Shown piece by piece: positions 1 to 7,418 of a stretch of DNA of 15,654 nt. The DNA comes from an uncultured Porphyromonadaceae bacterium. Its GTDB lineage: Bacteria > Bacteroidota > Bacteroidia > Bacteroidales > Muribaculaceae. Numbering within the stretch: position 1 is the first letter of the stretch; every line of letters begins with the position of its first letter. The stretch spans positions 1 to 15,654 of the forward strand of contig CAJJQT010000014.1 in NCBI GenBank assembly GCA_905193995.1, read 5' to 3'. A program made the translations under genes and the position numbers. The notes beneath the pieces were generated by a model that was not told where the DNA came from, did no database searches, and saw nothing but the letters and a program-made list of their open reading frames with translations.

Positions 1-116
1 TGGCGACTGCCTCGGCACCTGTCCCAAGTGCGAGGCCGAGGTCTGCTACCTCGAGCAGCAGCTCCGCGCCCGCAGCCTGGCCGGCAAAGCCGTCGCCCTC
101 GCCGGAATATCGGCCG
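1..116 (+). repeat. GC-rich cassette repeat, copy 1
   Basis: Bases 1-116 align without gaps to bases 785-900 with 8 mismatches by hand (about 93% identity). Only one mismatch falls between 45 and 110. Five mismatches lie in bases 10-25 and are synonymous. The copy is cut by the window edge, so the repeat may extend further upstream. The similarity stops sharply after 116, where the two genes become unrelated. Confidence 0.9.
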
Positions 117-679
117 GTTTGATTCTCATGTCGGGTTGCTCGAAAATTCCGTCTGCCGAATCGATTTGCCCAGATGTATCCCTGCAAGGCGAACCTGAAA
201 TCAAGACGGAACAGATAGATGATAGCGAACAGAATAATTACGCGGAAGAAGTTACAACTGGCGGTGAAGTTGAAGTGATAGAACACGATTCCATATATCA
301 AGAGTTGAATGGCTATAGTGCTGTTGTTATAAGAGATGAAACACTTCCGTCCCATATTTACGATGTTGAGGAGGTAGATGTGCCTCCTAAATTTCCCGGT
401 GGACATCCGGCGCTCCAGCAATTTATTGACAAGCATATGATTTATCCTGAGGATGCGAAAGCTGAGTGTATAGAAGACAGGGTCAAAGTTTCTTTTGAAG
501 TCGATACTTCGGGGCATGTGTGCAACCCTCTGATACTGACTCCCGGGAACCATTCTCTTGACCATGAAGCCTACCGAATTATGAAGCTTTTGCCTGATTT
601 CATCCCGGCCAAGCGAGATGGAAAAAAAGTTGCTGTATGGATGACGATGACTATAGATTTTAATTTATCTAAATTTTGA
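2..679 (+). CDS. Cys-cassette protein with TonB C-terminal-like domain (5' end cut by window edge)
   Basis: The frame is open from base 2 and joins the TTG at 119 without a break, so the gene starts before the window. The visible N-terminal part (bases 2-116) carries GDC, TCPKC and LEQQLRAR and matches residues 36-71 of the next gene. A hydrophobic run then ends in LMSGC, which resembles a lipobox. A low-complexity acidic linker follows (about bases 150-370). The last 100 residues (bases 374-676) look like a TonB C-terminal domain: PPKFPGG, then ALQQFI, YPEDA, VSFEVDTSGHV, LDHEAYRIM and a final amphipathic strand. Such domains in Bacteroidota occur in TonB-like energy transducers and in proteins with no proven transport role. 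Inference: an N-terminal cytoplasmic module, one membrane anchor, and a periplasmic TonB-like payload. GC is about 72% in the cassette and about 43% in bases 181-300. The stop lies 4 bases before the next start, so the two are probably co-transcribed. Function unknown. Confidence 0.8.
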   Translation, partial: GDCLGTCPKCEAEVCYLEQQLRARSLAGKAVALAGISAGLILMSGCSKIPSAESICPDVSLQGEPEIKTEQIDDSEQNNYAEEVTTGGEVEVIEHDSIYQELNGYSAVVIRDETLPSHIYDVEEVDVPPKFPGGHPALQQFIDKHMIYPEDAKAECIEDRVKVSFEVDTSGHVCNPLILTPGNHSLDHEAYRIMKLLPDFIPAKRDGKKVAVWMTMTIDFNLSKF

Positions 680-683
680 TTTT

Positions 684-1634
684 ATGGCACGGGGAAAGCA
701 GACATGCAGGATACTTAAGGAAATTCGGCGGCAGATCGCCGAAGCCAACGACATCAAGCTCATAACGTCGGAATGCACGTTCCGTGGCGACTGTCTGGGC
801 ACGTGCCCTAAGTGCGAGGCCGAGGTCAGCTACCTCGAGCAGCAGCTCCGCGCCCGCACCCTGGCCGGCAAAGCCGTCGCCCTCGCCGGAATATCCGCCG
901 CAGCCCTTACGATGCTCGCTTCTTCGCCGATTGAGGCTCAGGAGCTTCAGTCACCGCAGCAAAAAGTGGATATCGGTCGTATGACCGGGTGTATGGCTCC
1001 CGGACCTGAACAGGATACGCTCAAAATCAAGGGCACAGTAGTCGGGGCTGATTCTCTGGCAGACGGAACAGTCCCTTATGATCCCGTGTGGGGCGCAGTT
1101 ATAAAAAATAGCAACCTAAATAAGGAAACCGTAACAGATTCTCTCGGAAATTTCACCATTCCTGCTAATCCGGGCGATATTCTGATGATAAATTATGTCG
1201 GTTATTATGACCAAAAGATCTTGGTCCCTGAAGATATGCATGATCTGAAAGTCATACTTATACCTGATCCTATAGTATTAGGCGAAGTCGTTCGGATTGA
1301 GGATGCGGTTATTGTTCCATATCTTGACCTCAAAATACTTGATGAACACGGACGGCGCATTGATCCCGAAAATATCAGCGTTGAAAGAATCTGGACTGAC
1401 GAAGACGGAGAAGAAGAGTCGGAAACGATTGATACATACAATTATAATGAAGACTTGCCCTGCCTGATTCATTGGGATTACGGCAATGGTCTGGTCGATG
1501 ATGACGGCATACCTCTGAAAGAAGCTACTTTCCGCATCGAGGCTGAAGGCTATGACGAACCTGTAATAATCAAGGTGAAAGCCCCCAAGCGCAAGGCCAA
1601 AAAGACTGTGAAATTCAAACGCAAAAAAGACTGA
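684..1634 (+). CDS. Cys-cassette protein with CarboxypepD_reg-like domain
   Basis: This 316-residue protein has the complete form of the cassette. Residues 1-30 are basic and helical. Cysteines at 31, 37, 41 and 44 (C-x5-C-x3-C-x2-C) suggest a bound metal or Fe-S cluster, but this is inference. LEQQLRAR follows, then a hydrophobic segment at about 60-83. Residues 114-200 resemble a CarboxypepD_reg-like beta-sandwich: IKGTVV, then a DSLGNFTI turn, INYVGY and VILIP. Residues 205-300 are an acidic beta-rich region I do not recognise. The tail (299-316) is very rich in lysine and arginine. No lipobox is visible, so the hydrophobic stretch may be a signal anchor with the C-terminal part in the periplasm. 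ATG at 684 is chosen because it is 4 bases after the previous stop and gives the full cassette. The body is AT-rich (about 41% GC in 1081-1200). Function unknown. Confidence 0.85.
   Translation: MARGKQTCRILKEIRRQIAEANDIKLITSECTFRGDCLGTCPKCEAEVSYLEQQLRARTLAGKAVALAGISAAALTMLASSPIEAQELQSPQQKVDIGRMTGCMAPGPEQDTLKIKGTVVGADSLADGTVPYDPVWGAVIKNSNLNKETVTDSLGNFTIPANPGDILMINYVGYYDQKILVPEDMHDLKVILIPDPIVLGEVVRIEDAVIVPYLDLKILDEHGRRIDPENISVERIWTDEDGEEESETIDTYNYNEDLPCLIHWDYGNGLVDDDGIPLKEATFRIEAEGYDEPVIIKVKAPKRKAKKTVKFKRKKD
785..900 (+). repeat. GC-rich cassette repeat, copy 2
   Basis: This is the second copy of the repeat at 1-116, inside the 684 gene. It encodes residues from the second cassette cysteine into the hydrophobic segment. 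The near identity at DNA level, set against unrelated downstream parts, suggests recent duplication or gene conversion of the 5' end only. Confidence 0.9.
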
Positions 1635-2239
1635 TGAAAGAATACCGCATAAATGTGCCCGAGGCTTACGCCGGGGATGAAAAATTTGTACGCGAATGGC
1701 AGAAAATGCTTGGCGGCCAGGTGTACGACGCCGTTTACGGGCCCTTTATCGAGCTTCTGAAAGCGACGAGGCGAAAAATCCGCCGTTACAACACGACCGA
1801 TCCCGACGATTCCGATGCTCTCGCCGCCCAGCTGCGCGAGCTGCTCGGCGCCTGCGGCCGGCAAATCACCGTCAACCCGCCGTTTCAGTGCGACTATGGC
1901 TGCAATCTGTATGTCGGCGAGAATTTCTTTGCCAACTTCAATTTCACGGTCCTTGATGAGGCTCCGGTAGAGATCGGCGACAATGTGTTCATCGGTCCGA
2001 ATGTCAGCATCTACACCGCCTGCCATCCCCTCGACCCCGACGAGCGCCGCAAGGGCGTGGAGTGGGCCGAGCCGGTACGCATCGGCAACGACGTGTGGAT
2101 CGGCGGCTCGACTACCATCCTGCCCGGCGTGACCATCGGCGACCGCTGCACCGTCGGCGCCGGATCGGTCGTCACCCGCGACATTCCTGCCGCCTCGCTT
2201 GCCGTGGGCAATCCGTGCCGGGTCATCCGCACAATCTGA
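1634..2239 (+). CDS. Sugar O-acetyltransferase (Maa/LacA/NodL type, hexapeptide repeat)
   Basis: This is a 201-residue left-handed beta-helix acyltransferase that would move acetyl from acetyl-CoA to a sugar hydroxyl in the cytoplasm. Residues about 12-52 form the helical N-terminal domain seen in maltose acetyltransferases. The hexapeptide repeats run from about 78 to 190, with VEIGDNVFIGPNV, VRIGNDVWIGG, VTIGDRCTVGAGSVVTRDIP and the closing GNPCRVI. The catalytic histidine is expected at H131 in TACHPLD. Length and motif order are typical for the family. The substrate cannot be read from the sequence. Its ATG overlaps the TGA of the preceding gene (TGATG), a layout that usually means translational coupling. 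The gene is clearly richer in GC than the two payloads before it. Confidence 0.92.
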   Translation: MKEYRINVPEAYAGDEKFVREWQKMLGGQVYDAVYGPFIELLKATRRKIRRYNTTDPDDSDALAAQLRELLGACGRQITVNPPFQCDYGCNLYVGENFFANFNFTVLDEAPVEIGDNVFIGPNVSIYTACHPLDPDERRKGVEWAEPVRIGNDVWIGGSTTILPGVTIGDRCTVGAGSVVTRDIPAASLAVGNPCRVIRTI

Positions 2240-2284
2240 TTTCTGTCATTATTTAACTAATTTTTAATTATTCGTGGCATTTTT

Positions 2285-2315
2285 GTTGCGGATCAGGGAT
2301 TTTTGCTTACCTTTG
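2285..2315 (+). promoter_or_regulatory. Bacteroidota-type promoter for the 2367 gene
   Basis: A perfect -7 box TACCTTTG lies at 2308-2315. A -33-like GTTG lies at 2285-2288 with a 19-base spacer. The box is about 50 bases before the start codon, within an AT-rich 127-base gap. No Shine-Dalgarno site is evident before the ATG. Confidence 0.7.
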
Positions 2316-2366
2316 CGAAAAAATAATACAAACAACTATTTTTCAATTTAAATTCCAGTCTTTTCT

Positions 2367-5204
2367 ATGAAAAAGTTATTTCTGCTGCTTTTGGGAACCG
2401 CGTTGCTCGGCTCGGCCGGCGCGCAGGCCAAGACAGTGTATGCCTACAAGACCTGGGAGCCTGACACTGAGACTCCCGATCGCGGCATCATCGCCTTCGA
2501 TCCCGCTGATGTACAGCATCCGACCATGATCACCCATCAGCCCAACGACGGAGTGATCTACGGCGGTTACTACTTCAATTACCATTGGTTCGCCCAGGTT
2601 ACAAGCAAGGGCACCCAGTCATCGATCCAGGGCTTCTACGACGTTGACATGACCACCGGCGAACGACGCCTCATTGCCAAGGGTGGCACAAAGCTCATCG
2701 ACATGACCTACGACTACACCACCGGAACGGTCTATGGCGTGCGAACCGGCAACAAAATCCTCTGTACGCTCGACCCGGCTACCGGCTCCGTAGCTCAGGT
2801 CGGTCAGTTCAGTAACCAGGGCCAGGAGGTGTACATGCTGGCCATAGCCGCCGATATCGACGGCACGCTCTACGGCGTATCGCCCGATGGAAATTTCTTC
2901 AGGATCGATCCAAAGACAGCTGCCGTGACATCCGTGGGAGTCCTGAACGTGAAGCCCGGATTCGACCAGACCATGACCTTCGATCACAACGACGGAACCC
3001 TCTATTGGTTCAATAATGGCGACCATACGCTCTACACCATCGACAAAACCACTTGCACGGCCACCGAGCTGGGGTCGGTAGGCCTCGACGGAGGCGCCTC
3101 GAGTCTCGGATCGATGTTCGTGCCCTATATCAACTCACCGGCGGGTGCGCCCGACCGTGTCACTGCAGCTACGGCCACGGGCCTGCCTGCAGCGGTGGAA
3201 CTGAAATGGACGCATCCCACCGCGACTGTCCGCGGTGAGAAACTTACTGCCTACAGCGGAGTGCGTATCGTGCGCGACGGCGCGACCATAGCCACTTTGC
3301 CTTTCGGCACAGAGGCCCTCGGCACGGCGGCTTCGTATATAGATCGCGACGTGACCGCCGGCCGCGAATACACCTATGAGATCGTGCCCTTCAATGCTGC
3401 CGGCGACGGCGGTGTCGACGCAGTGAAGCTTTCAGCCCATGTCGGAGCCGACCGCCCCGGTATGGTCGGCGATTTCAAGGTGACTGTCGGCGACGGCTGC
3501 GCGCAGCTGAGCTGGACCGCACCGACCGCAGGCGCCGCCAACGGAGTATTCTCGCCTGCCGACGTCACCGGCTACCAGGTGAAACGCGGCACTCGCCTGC
3601 TCGCTACGCTCCCCGCCGACCAGCTGAGCTACGAGGATCAGGTAAGCTACGGCAAGTACACTTATTCGGTGGCAGCCGTCTCTAATCAGGGCACCGGCAT
3701 TGAAGCGACCGCTGAGAATGTACTTGTGAAGCCCGCGTCGTGGATCATAATGTCCGATGGAGAAGCCGCAGTTGATGCCGGCACCGTATACACCTTCTAC
3801 GACGAAGGCGGCCCCAGCGGCAACTACGGCAATTCGAGCAATTACACCCTGACGCTTGCGCCGTCGGACCAAAACGGCGTTGTCACCGTCGAATTCAAGT
3901 CGCTCGACATCGAGAGCTACGACGGCCTGTCAGTTTATCAGGGCCGCGGCACCGCCGGTGAGCTCGTAGGCAAGTTCAGCGGCACGTCTGTGCCGGCCGA
4001 ACTTAGGCACCTCGAGTCGACCGCGTCCGACGGCTGTCTCACGTTCGCATTCGTATCTGACGTCATGGAGAACTGCGCCGGCTGGGAAGCTTCAGTCACC
4101 GCCTTCACGCTGAGCAGCTGCGACCTGGCGGCCAATGCGCTGAACGTGCCTTCCATCGCCGTGGCAGGCGAAAAGACCTCCGTCGCCGTCACCGTCTCCA
4201 ACAAGGGCGTCAGCACCGCCAAGGGCTATACTGTCGAGATTCTTGACGGCACAAACGTTGTAGCCTCGGCGCAGGGACCCGACATCGCCCCGCGTGCCGC
4301 CGCTGTGACCACCGTCGAATTCACTCCGGCCGTCGAAGGCACCGTGACCCTTGCCGCCCGCGTGCGCCTCAGCGGCGACACGGACGAATCGAACGACGTC
4401 AGCGAGCCCAAGTCGCTGAAAGTCCTTGCAGCAGGATCGGCTTTCGTCGACATTCCCGTGGAGGATCCCGCGACGCTTTACGTGGTGCCTGTCTCATTTA
4501 TGGGCTTTGAATCGATCAGTGAGACCATCCTGCCCTCCGCTCTGCTTGCCCCCGGCAAAGACCTGCAACTGGCGGCCATCACGTTCCCGTTCGCCGAATG
4601 TACGGCCAGCTATGACGACGTGCCTTTCACACTTTGGGTTGGCGAATGCACGGGCCGCACTCTTGCAGCCACGACCGTTCCCGCATCGCAGCTCACCAAG
4701 GTGTTCGAAGGCAACGTCAGCATAGCGGGCGGGAGTGCCGAACTGACCTTCTATCTCGACAAGCCGTATACCTACACCGGTCAGGACCTCGTCTATATGA
4801 TCCACAAGCACAAGAGCCCGACAGACCAGAGCGGCGTCACTTTCTACGGAGAATATGACTACGCTGGCCATCACGCCGACTGCACGCGCTTCGCATCCAA
4901 CTGGGATGAAGAAGCCGAGCCGCTCGATCCTGAAGCTAACTTCGGCTACGGCCCGTCGAACATGCGTCCCGGCGCACGTCTTATCTTCTCGAAGACGGGC
5001 GGAGGAGTAGGCGACGTTACCGTCGTCCCGGCTCACGCTGTCGCGCTCGACGGCCGCACCCTCACCGCCGCCGAAGGCGCGCGCATTTACAACGGCGCAG
5101 GCATGCTGACCGCCGTTCTCGAGGCCGGGGAGCAGATCACTCTCGCTCCGGGCATATATGTCGTTGCCACTCCCGCGGGCTCTCTGAAGATTGCCGTAAG
5201 GTAA
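2367..5204 (+). CDS. Large exported multidomain protein (propeller-like, FN3, CUB-like, CARDB-like, possible T9SS tail)
   Basis: A 945-residue protein starting with a signal peptide (MKKLFLLLLGTALLGSAGAQ, cut near 20). Residues about 23-255 hold repeated units with TGTVYGV, DGTLYGVSPDG, RIDPKT and DGTLYWF, as in beta-propeller-like proteins that read as 'contents per step' repeats. Two fibronectin type III-like domains follow (about 261-358 and 363-455; motifs VELKWTHP, LSWTAP, GYQVKRG). Residues 457-580 resemble a CUB domain, with YGNSSNYTLTL, ESYDGLSVYQG, and F-x-D plus GWEASVTAF near the end. Residues 584-686 resemble CARDB (VTVSNKG, DESNDVSE). A further beta domain spans about 690-877. 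The last 60 residues (IYNGAGMLTAVLE, LAPGIYVV, KIAVR) look like a type A T9SS sorting tail. Inference: secreted or surface-anchored, with binding or adhesive modules. No catalytic motif is recognised. It has its own promoter and terminator. Confidence 0.88.
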   Translation: MKKLFLLLLGTALLGSAGAQAKTVYAYKTWEPDTETPDRGIIAFDPADVQHPTMITHQPNDGVIYGGYYFNYHWFAQVTSKGTQSSIQGFYDVDMTTGERRLIAKGGTKLIDMTYDYTTGTVYGVRTGNKILCTLDPATGSVAQVGQFSNQGQEVYMLAIAADIDGTLYGVSPDGNFFRIDPKTAAVTSVGVLNVKPGFDQTMTFDHNDGTLYWFNNGDHTLYTIDKTTCTATELGSVGLDGGASSLGSMFVPYINSPAGAPDRVTAATATGLPAAVELKWTHPTATVRGEKLTAYSGVRIVRDGATIATLPFGTEALGTAASYIDRDVTAGREYTYEIVPFNAAGDGGVDAVKLSAHVGADRPGMVGDFKVTVGDGCAQLSWTAPTAGAANGVFSPADVTGYQVKRGTRLLATLPADQLSYEDQVSYGKYTYSVAAVSNQGTGIEATAENVLVKPASWIIMSDGEAAVDAGTVYTFYDEGGPSGNYGNSSNYTLTLAPSDQNGVVTVEFKSLDIESYDGLSVYQGRGTAGELVGKFSGTSVPAELRHLESTASDGCLTFAFVSDVMENCAGWEASVTAFTLSSCDLAANALNVPSIAVAGEKTSVAVTVSNKGVSTAKGYTVEILDGTNVVASAQGPDIAPRAAAVTTVEFTPAVEGTVTLAARVRLSGDTDESNDVSEPKSLKVLAAGSAFVDIPVEDPATLYVVPVSFMGFESISETILPSALLAPGKDLQLAAITFPFAECTASYDDVPFTLWVGECTGRTLAATTVPASQLTKVFEGNVSIAGGSAELTFYLDKPYTYTGQDLVYMIHKHKSPTDQSGVTFYGEYDYAGHHADCTRFASNWDEEAEPLDPEANFGYGPSNMRPGARLIFSKTGGGVGDVTVVPAHAVALDGRTLTAAEGARIYNGAGMLTAVLEAGEQITLAPGIYVVATPAGSLKIAVR

Positions 5205-5227
5205 TAATTCCGTCTGATTCCATAATG

Positions 5228-5267
5228 GACCGGTTCCTCTGCCAGCAGGGGTGCCGGTCTTGTTTTT
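5228..5267 (+). terminator. Intrinsic terminator after the 945-residue exported protein
   Basis: GACCGG (5228-5233) pairs with CCGGTC (5254-5259). Inside it CCTCTG (5236-5241) pairs with CAGGGG (5246-5251) around the loop CCAG, with a 2x2 internal loop. The tail TTGTTTTT (5260-5267) follows directly. It lies 24 bases after the stop codon. Confidence 0.85.
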
Positions 5268-5366
5268 GCCGCTTTGAGTCTGTCGGATTTATGATGAAAA
5301 CGCCATAATGTTGGCCGTTCGGTACAAAAATCGCAGGGGGTGTCGCCATTTGTGCCGCTATTTTGT

Positions 5367-5374
5367 TACTTTTG
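5367..5374 (+). promoter_or_regulatory. Promoter -7 box for the PCMD gene
   Basis: TACTTTTG fits TAnnTTTG and lies 24 bases before the ATG at 5398. A TTTG at 5349-5352 is only 14 bases upstream, closer than usual, so the -33 element is uncertain. The position rules out the in-frame ATG at 5308, which would be upstream of the transcription start. Confidence 0.55.
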
Positions 5375-5397
5375 TAAAACACATAAAGCACAGTCCT

Positions 5398-6366
5398 ATG
5401 AAACGAACCTCTATCGTCCTGCTCGTGCTTGCCGTGGCTGCCGCTTCGTCGGTGGCTTCCGGCATGACATACGAGAAAGTCCGCTACGGCGACTTCGAGC
5501 AGTGGGTGACCCGTAATATAAAGGAATCCGCCATTATCGGCGGACACCAGCGCAAGGTATATGCCATCGGGCCCGACGAGACCGTCAACGGCAGCATAGC
5601 ATATGTGCCCAAGGGAGGCTCGCCCTGGGCCTCGTCGAATGTTTTGGCCAAGGTGGCCGGTGTCACAAAGACATCCAATGCCGTCTATCCCGACAACCGT
5701 CCCAGCGGAGGGCGTTGCGCCCGCCTTACCACACAGATCGAGACATGCAAGGCTATCGGTATCATCAACATAAAGGTACTCGTGGCCGGGTCGATTTTTC
5801 TGGGCCGCATGTTCGAGCCTATCAAGTCGACCTCCGATCCGTATTCCAAGATGGAGATGGGTATTCCGTTCACCAAGCGGCCGGCAGTGCTCTGCTACGA
5901 CTACGCCTTAAATATTCCCGAAGGCAACGCACGCATATATTCGTCGGGGTTCGGTTCGCAGAAGACTCTGCCGGGTCACGACCGGGCCGAAGCCATGATT
6001 CTGCTCCAGCGTCGCTGGGAGGACGCCGACGGCAACATATACGCCAAACGCGTCGGTACGGGCCGCGAGCAGCTCGGCACCTCCACTAACGGCTGGCTCA
6101 ACCGTCACTCGCTGCCCATTCACTACGGCGACATCACCGGGCAGCCATACTATAAATCCTACATGGGTCTCATACCGGAGGGCAAGTCGTACTATGCGCG
6201 CAACTCCAAGGGCAAGATGGTGCCCGTGAGGGAAGTGGGGTGGGACAGCCCCGACGCCGAACCCACGCACATGATCCTGATGTTTTCGGCCGGCAGCGGC
6301 GAGCCGTACACCGGCACGCCGGGACTCACAATCTGGATCGATAACGTCGAGCTCGGTTATGAATGA
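5398..6366 (+). CDS. Exported PCMD-domain protein
   Basis: The protein is 322 residues long from ATG 5398. This start opens with a signal peptide (MKRTSIVLLVLAVAAASSVA) and lies just downstream of a -7 box. A longer in-frame start at 5308 adds 30 residues with no signal-peptide character. The mature part matches the PCMD pattern (putative carbohydrate metabolism domain): an early GDFEQW, then WASSN, a GGRCARL-type strand, IFLGRMF, GIPFTKRPAVLCYDY, and a C-terminal HMILMFSAGSGEPYTGTPG with WIDNVELGYE. In other Bacteroidota the family is tied by context to glycan use, but no biochemical activity is established that I know of. It follows a large exported protein but has its own promoter. Its stop lies 33 bases from the end of a convergent operon. 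Confidence 0.85.
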   Translation: MKRTSIVLLVLAVAAASSVASGMTYEKVRYGDFEQWVTRNIKESAIIGGHQRKVYAIGPDETVNGSIAYVPKGGSPWASSNVLAKVAGVTKTSNAVYPDNRPSGGRCARLTTQIETCKAIGIINIKVLVAGSIFLGRMFEPIKSTSDPYSKMEMGIPFTKRPAVLCYDYALNIPEGNARIYSSGFGSQKTLPGHDRAEAMILLQRRWEDADGNIYAKRVGTGREQLGTSTNGWLNRHSLPIHYGDITGQPYYKSYMGLIPEGKSYYARNSKGKMVPVREVGWDSPDAEPTHMILMFSAGSGEPYTGTPGLTIWIDNVELGYE

Positions 6367-6371
6367 CGGAC

Positions 6372-6386
6372 GGCAGGATGCCTTTT
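6372..6386 (+). terminator. Possible short terminator between convergent genes
   Basis: GGCA and TGCC pair around a 3-base loop and are followed by TTTT. The stem is only 4 bp, so this is weak. It fills most of the 33-base gap between the PCMD gene and the convergent SPOR gene. Confidence 0.25.
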
Positions 6387-6399
6387 GTCGCGCACCTTC

Positions 6400-6909
6400 T
6401 CAGCGTCCAGTCTGCAATATATAGGGGAGGGGAGCTTTCATGCGCACCGGGAAACCGGCCGGTATGGACTTGAGCGCCCTGAGCGCTTCGGCCACATCCG
6501 TATGCGATGACAGAATTACATAATAGTAAGGTTCGGCCGTCTCGGCCACGAAAGCTGACGGATAGCCGGCGTCGACGAGGCGCTCGCGCATCGACTTCGC
6601 GTTAAACAGCTGCTTGAACTGTCCTACCACAACATTGTAAGGCTTCAGATTCTCGCGGATGGCTCCGCCTCCGTCGGTCACGGCCAGGCGCTGGTGGCGG
6701 ATCTCGACGCTGTCGGTGCCGATTACGGCCGTGTGCGACGTCATCGAACGCTGTGCGCCGTAGATTGTCGACTGTATGTCGCCGATGGTGTCGCGCCCGG
6801 CCATGGCGCGGTCGTAGGCCGCGCGGTAGTTGGCTTCGGTTGTCTTGCAGCCGACCAGACCGGCCAGCAGCGCGGCTACGGCCGCTGCCGCAGTTAGTTT
6901 CTTCATCAT
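6400..6909 (-). CDS. Small SPOR-domain lipoprotein
   Basis: A 169-residue protein with a lipoprotein signal (hydrophobic AAVAALLAGLVGC, lipidated Cys expected at 21). A linker of about 70 residues follows. A C-terminal SPOR-like domain spans about 90-155: YNVVVGQFKQLFNAKSMRERL, then GYPSAFVAE, YYYVILSS and DVAEALRAL. SPOR domains bind denuded septal peptidoglycan, so a role in the periplasm at the division site is likely by family, not shown here. The gene is the last of a - strand operon. Its first ATG is 5 bases after the stop of the phosphoesterase gene. A second ATG follows immediately, and either could start translation. Confidence 0.85.
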   Translation of the reverse strand: MMKKLTAAAAVAALLAGLVGCKTTEANYRAAYDRAMAGRDTIGDIQSTIYGAQRSMTSHTAVIGTDSVEIRHQRLAVTDGGGAIRENLKPYNVVVGQFKQLFNAKSMRERLVDAGYPSAFVAETAEPYYYVILSSHTDVAEALRALKSIPAGFPVRMKAPLPYILQTGR

Positions 6910-6914
6910 TTTTT

Positions 6915-7418
6915 TCAGTCAGACTTTTTGCCGAGTTCGATCACTTCAAGGTCGCGGATTTCCGTGCCGTCGATGACAAGGCGCACGAGTGTGCGCTGCT
7001 GCTGCCAGCCGTGGTATCCGGCTGCGCCCGGGTTGACATGCAGCAGGTCGAGCTCCGGATCGTACATCACCTTGAGTATGTGGCTGTGGCCGGCGACCAT
7101 CAGCCGCGGGCGGCTTTCGATCATCATCCGGCGGATCCCGGGCGCATAGTGGCCGGGATAGCCGCCGATGTGTGTCATGAATACCGGTACGTCCTCCACC
7201 CGGAATTCAAGCACCTCCGGGCATTCGCGCGTGATCGGTCCGGGGTCAATGTTGCCCCGCACCGCGCGTACAGTGGGCGCGCAGGCCCGCAGGCGCTGCA
7301 GCGTGTCGAGGCAGCCTATGTCGCCCGCGTGCCAGATCTCGTCGCAGCCGGCGAAGTGCGCGGCATAGCGGTCGTCCCAGCACGAATGGGTGTCGGAGAG
7401 TATTCCGATACGTTTCAT
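6915..7418 (-). CDS. YfcE/MJ0936-type metallophosphoesterase
   Basis: A 167-residue cytoplasmic enzyme with the full calcineurin-like metal-binding set. SDTH supplies D9 and H11, HAGDIG supplies D33, GNID supplies N56, MTH supplies H83, and GHSH supplies H111 and H113. The family hydrolyses phosphodiester bonds with two metal ions. The natural substrate is not predictable. Length and motif spacing are normal for the YfcE branch. It overlaps the upstream peptidase gene by 4 bases (ATGA), indicating co-transcription and probable translational coupling. The SPOR gene follows after 5 bases. Confidence 0.92.
   Translation of the reverse strand: MKRIGILSDTHSCWDDRYAAHFAGCDEIWHAGDIGCLDTLQRLRACAPTVRAVRGNIDPGPITRECPEVLEFRVEDVPVFMTHIGGYPGHYAPGIRRMMIESRPRLMVAGHSHILKVMYDPELDLLHVNPGAAGYHGWQQQRTLVRLVIDGTEIRDLEVIELGKKSD

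Noticed and set aside
119..679. The TTG at 119 as the true start of the TonB-like gene
   Set aside because: The frame continues upstream to base 2 and encodes the same cassette as the next gene, so the gene is cut by the window edge.
5308..5397. Longer N-terminus for the PCMD protein starting at ATG 5308
   Set aside because: The -7 box at 5367 lies downstream of it, and the signal peptide begins at 5398.
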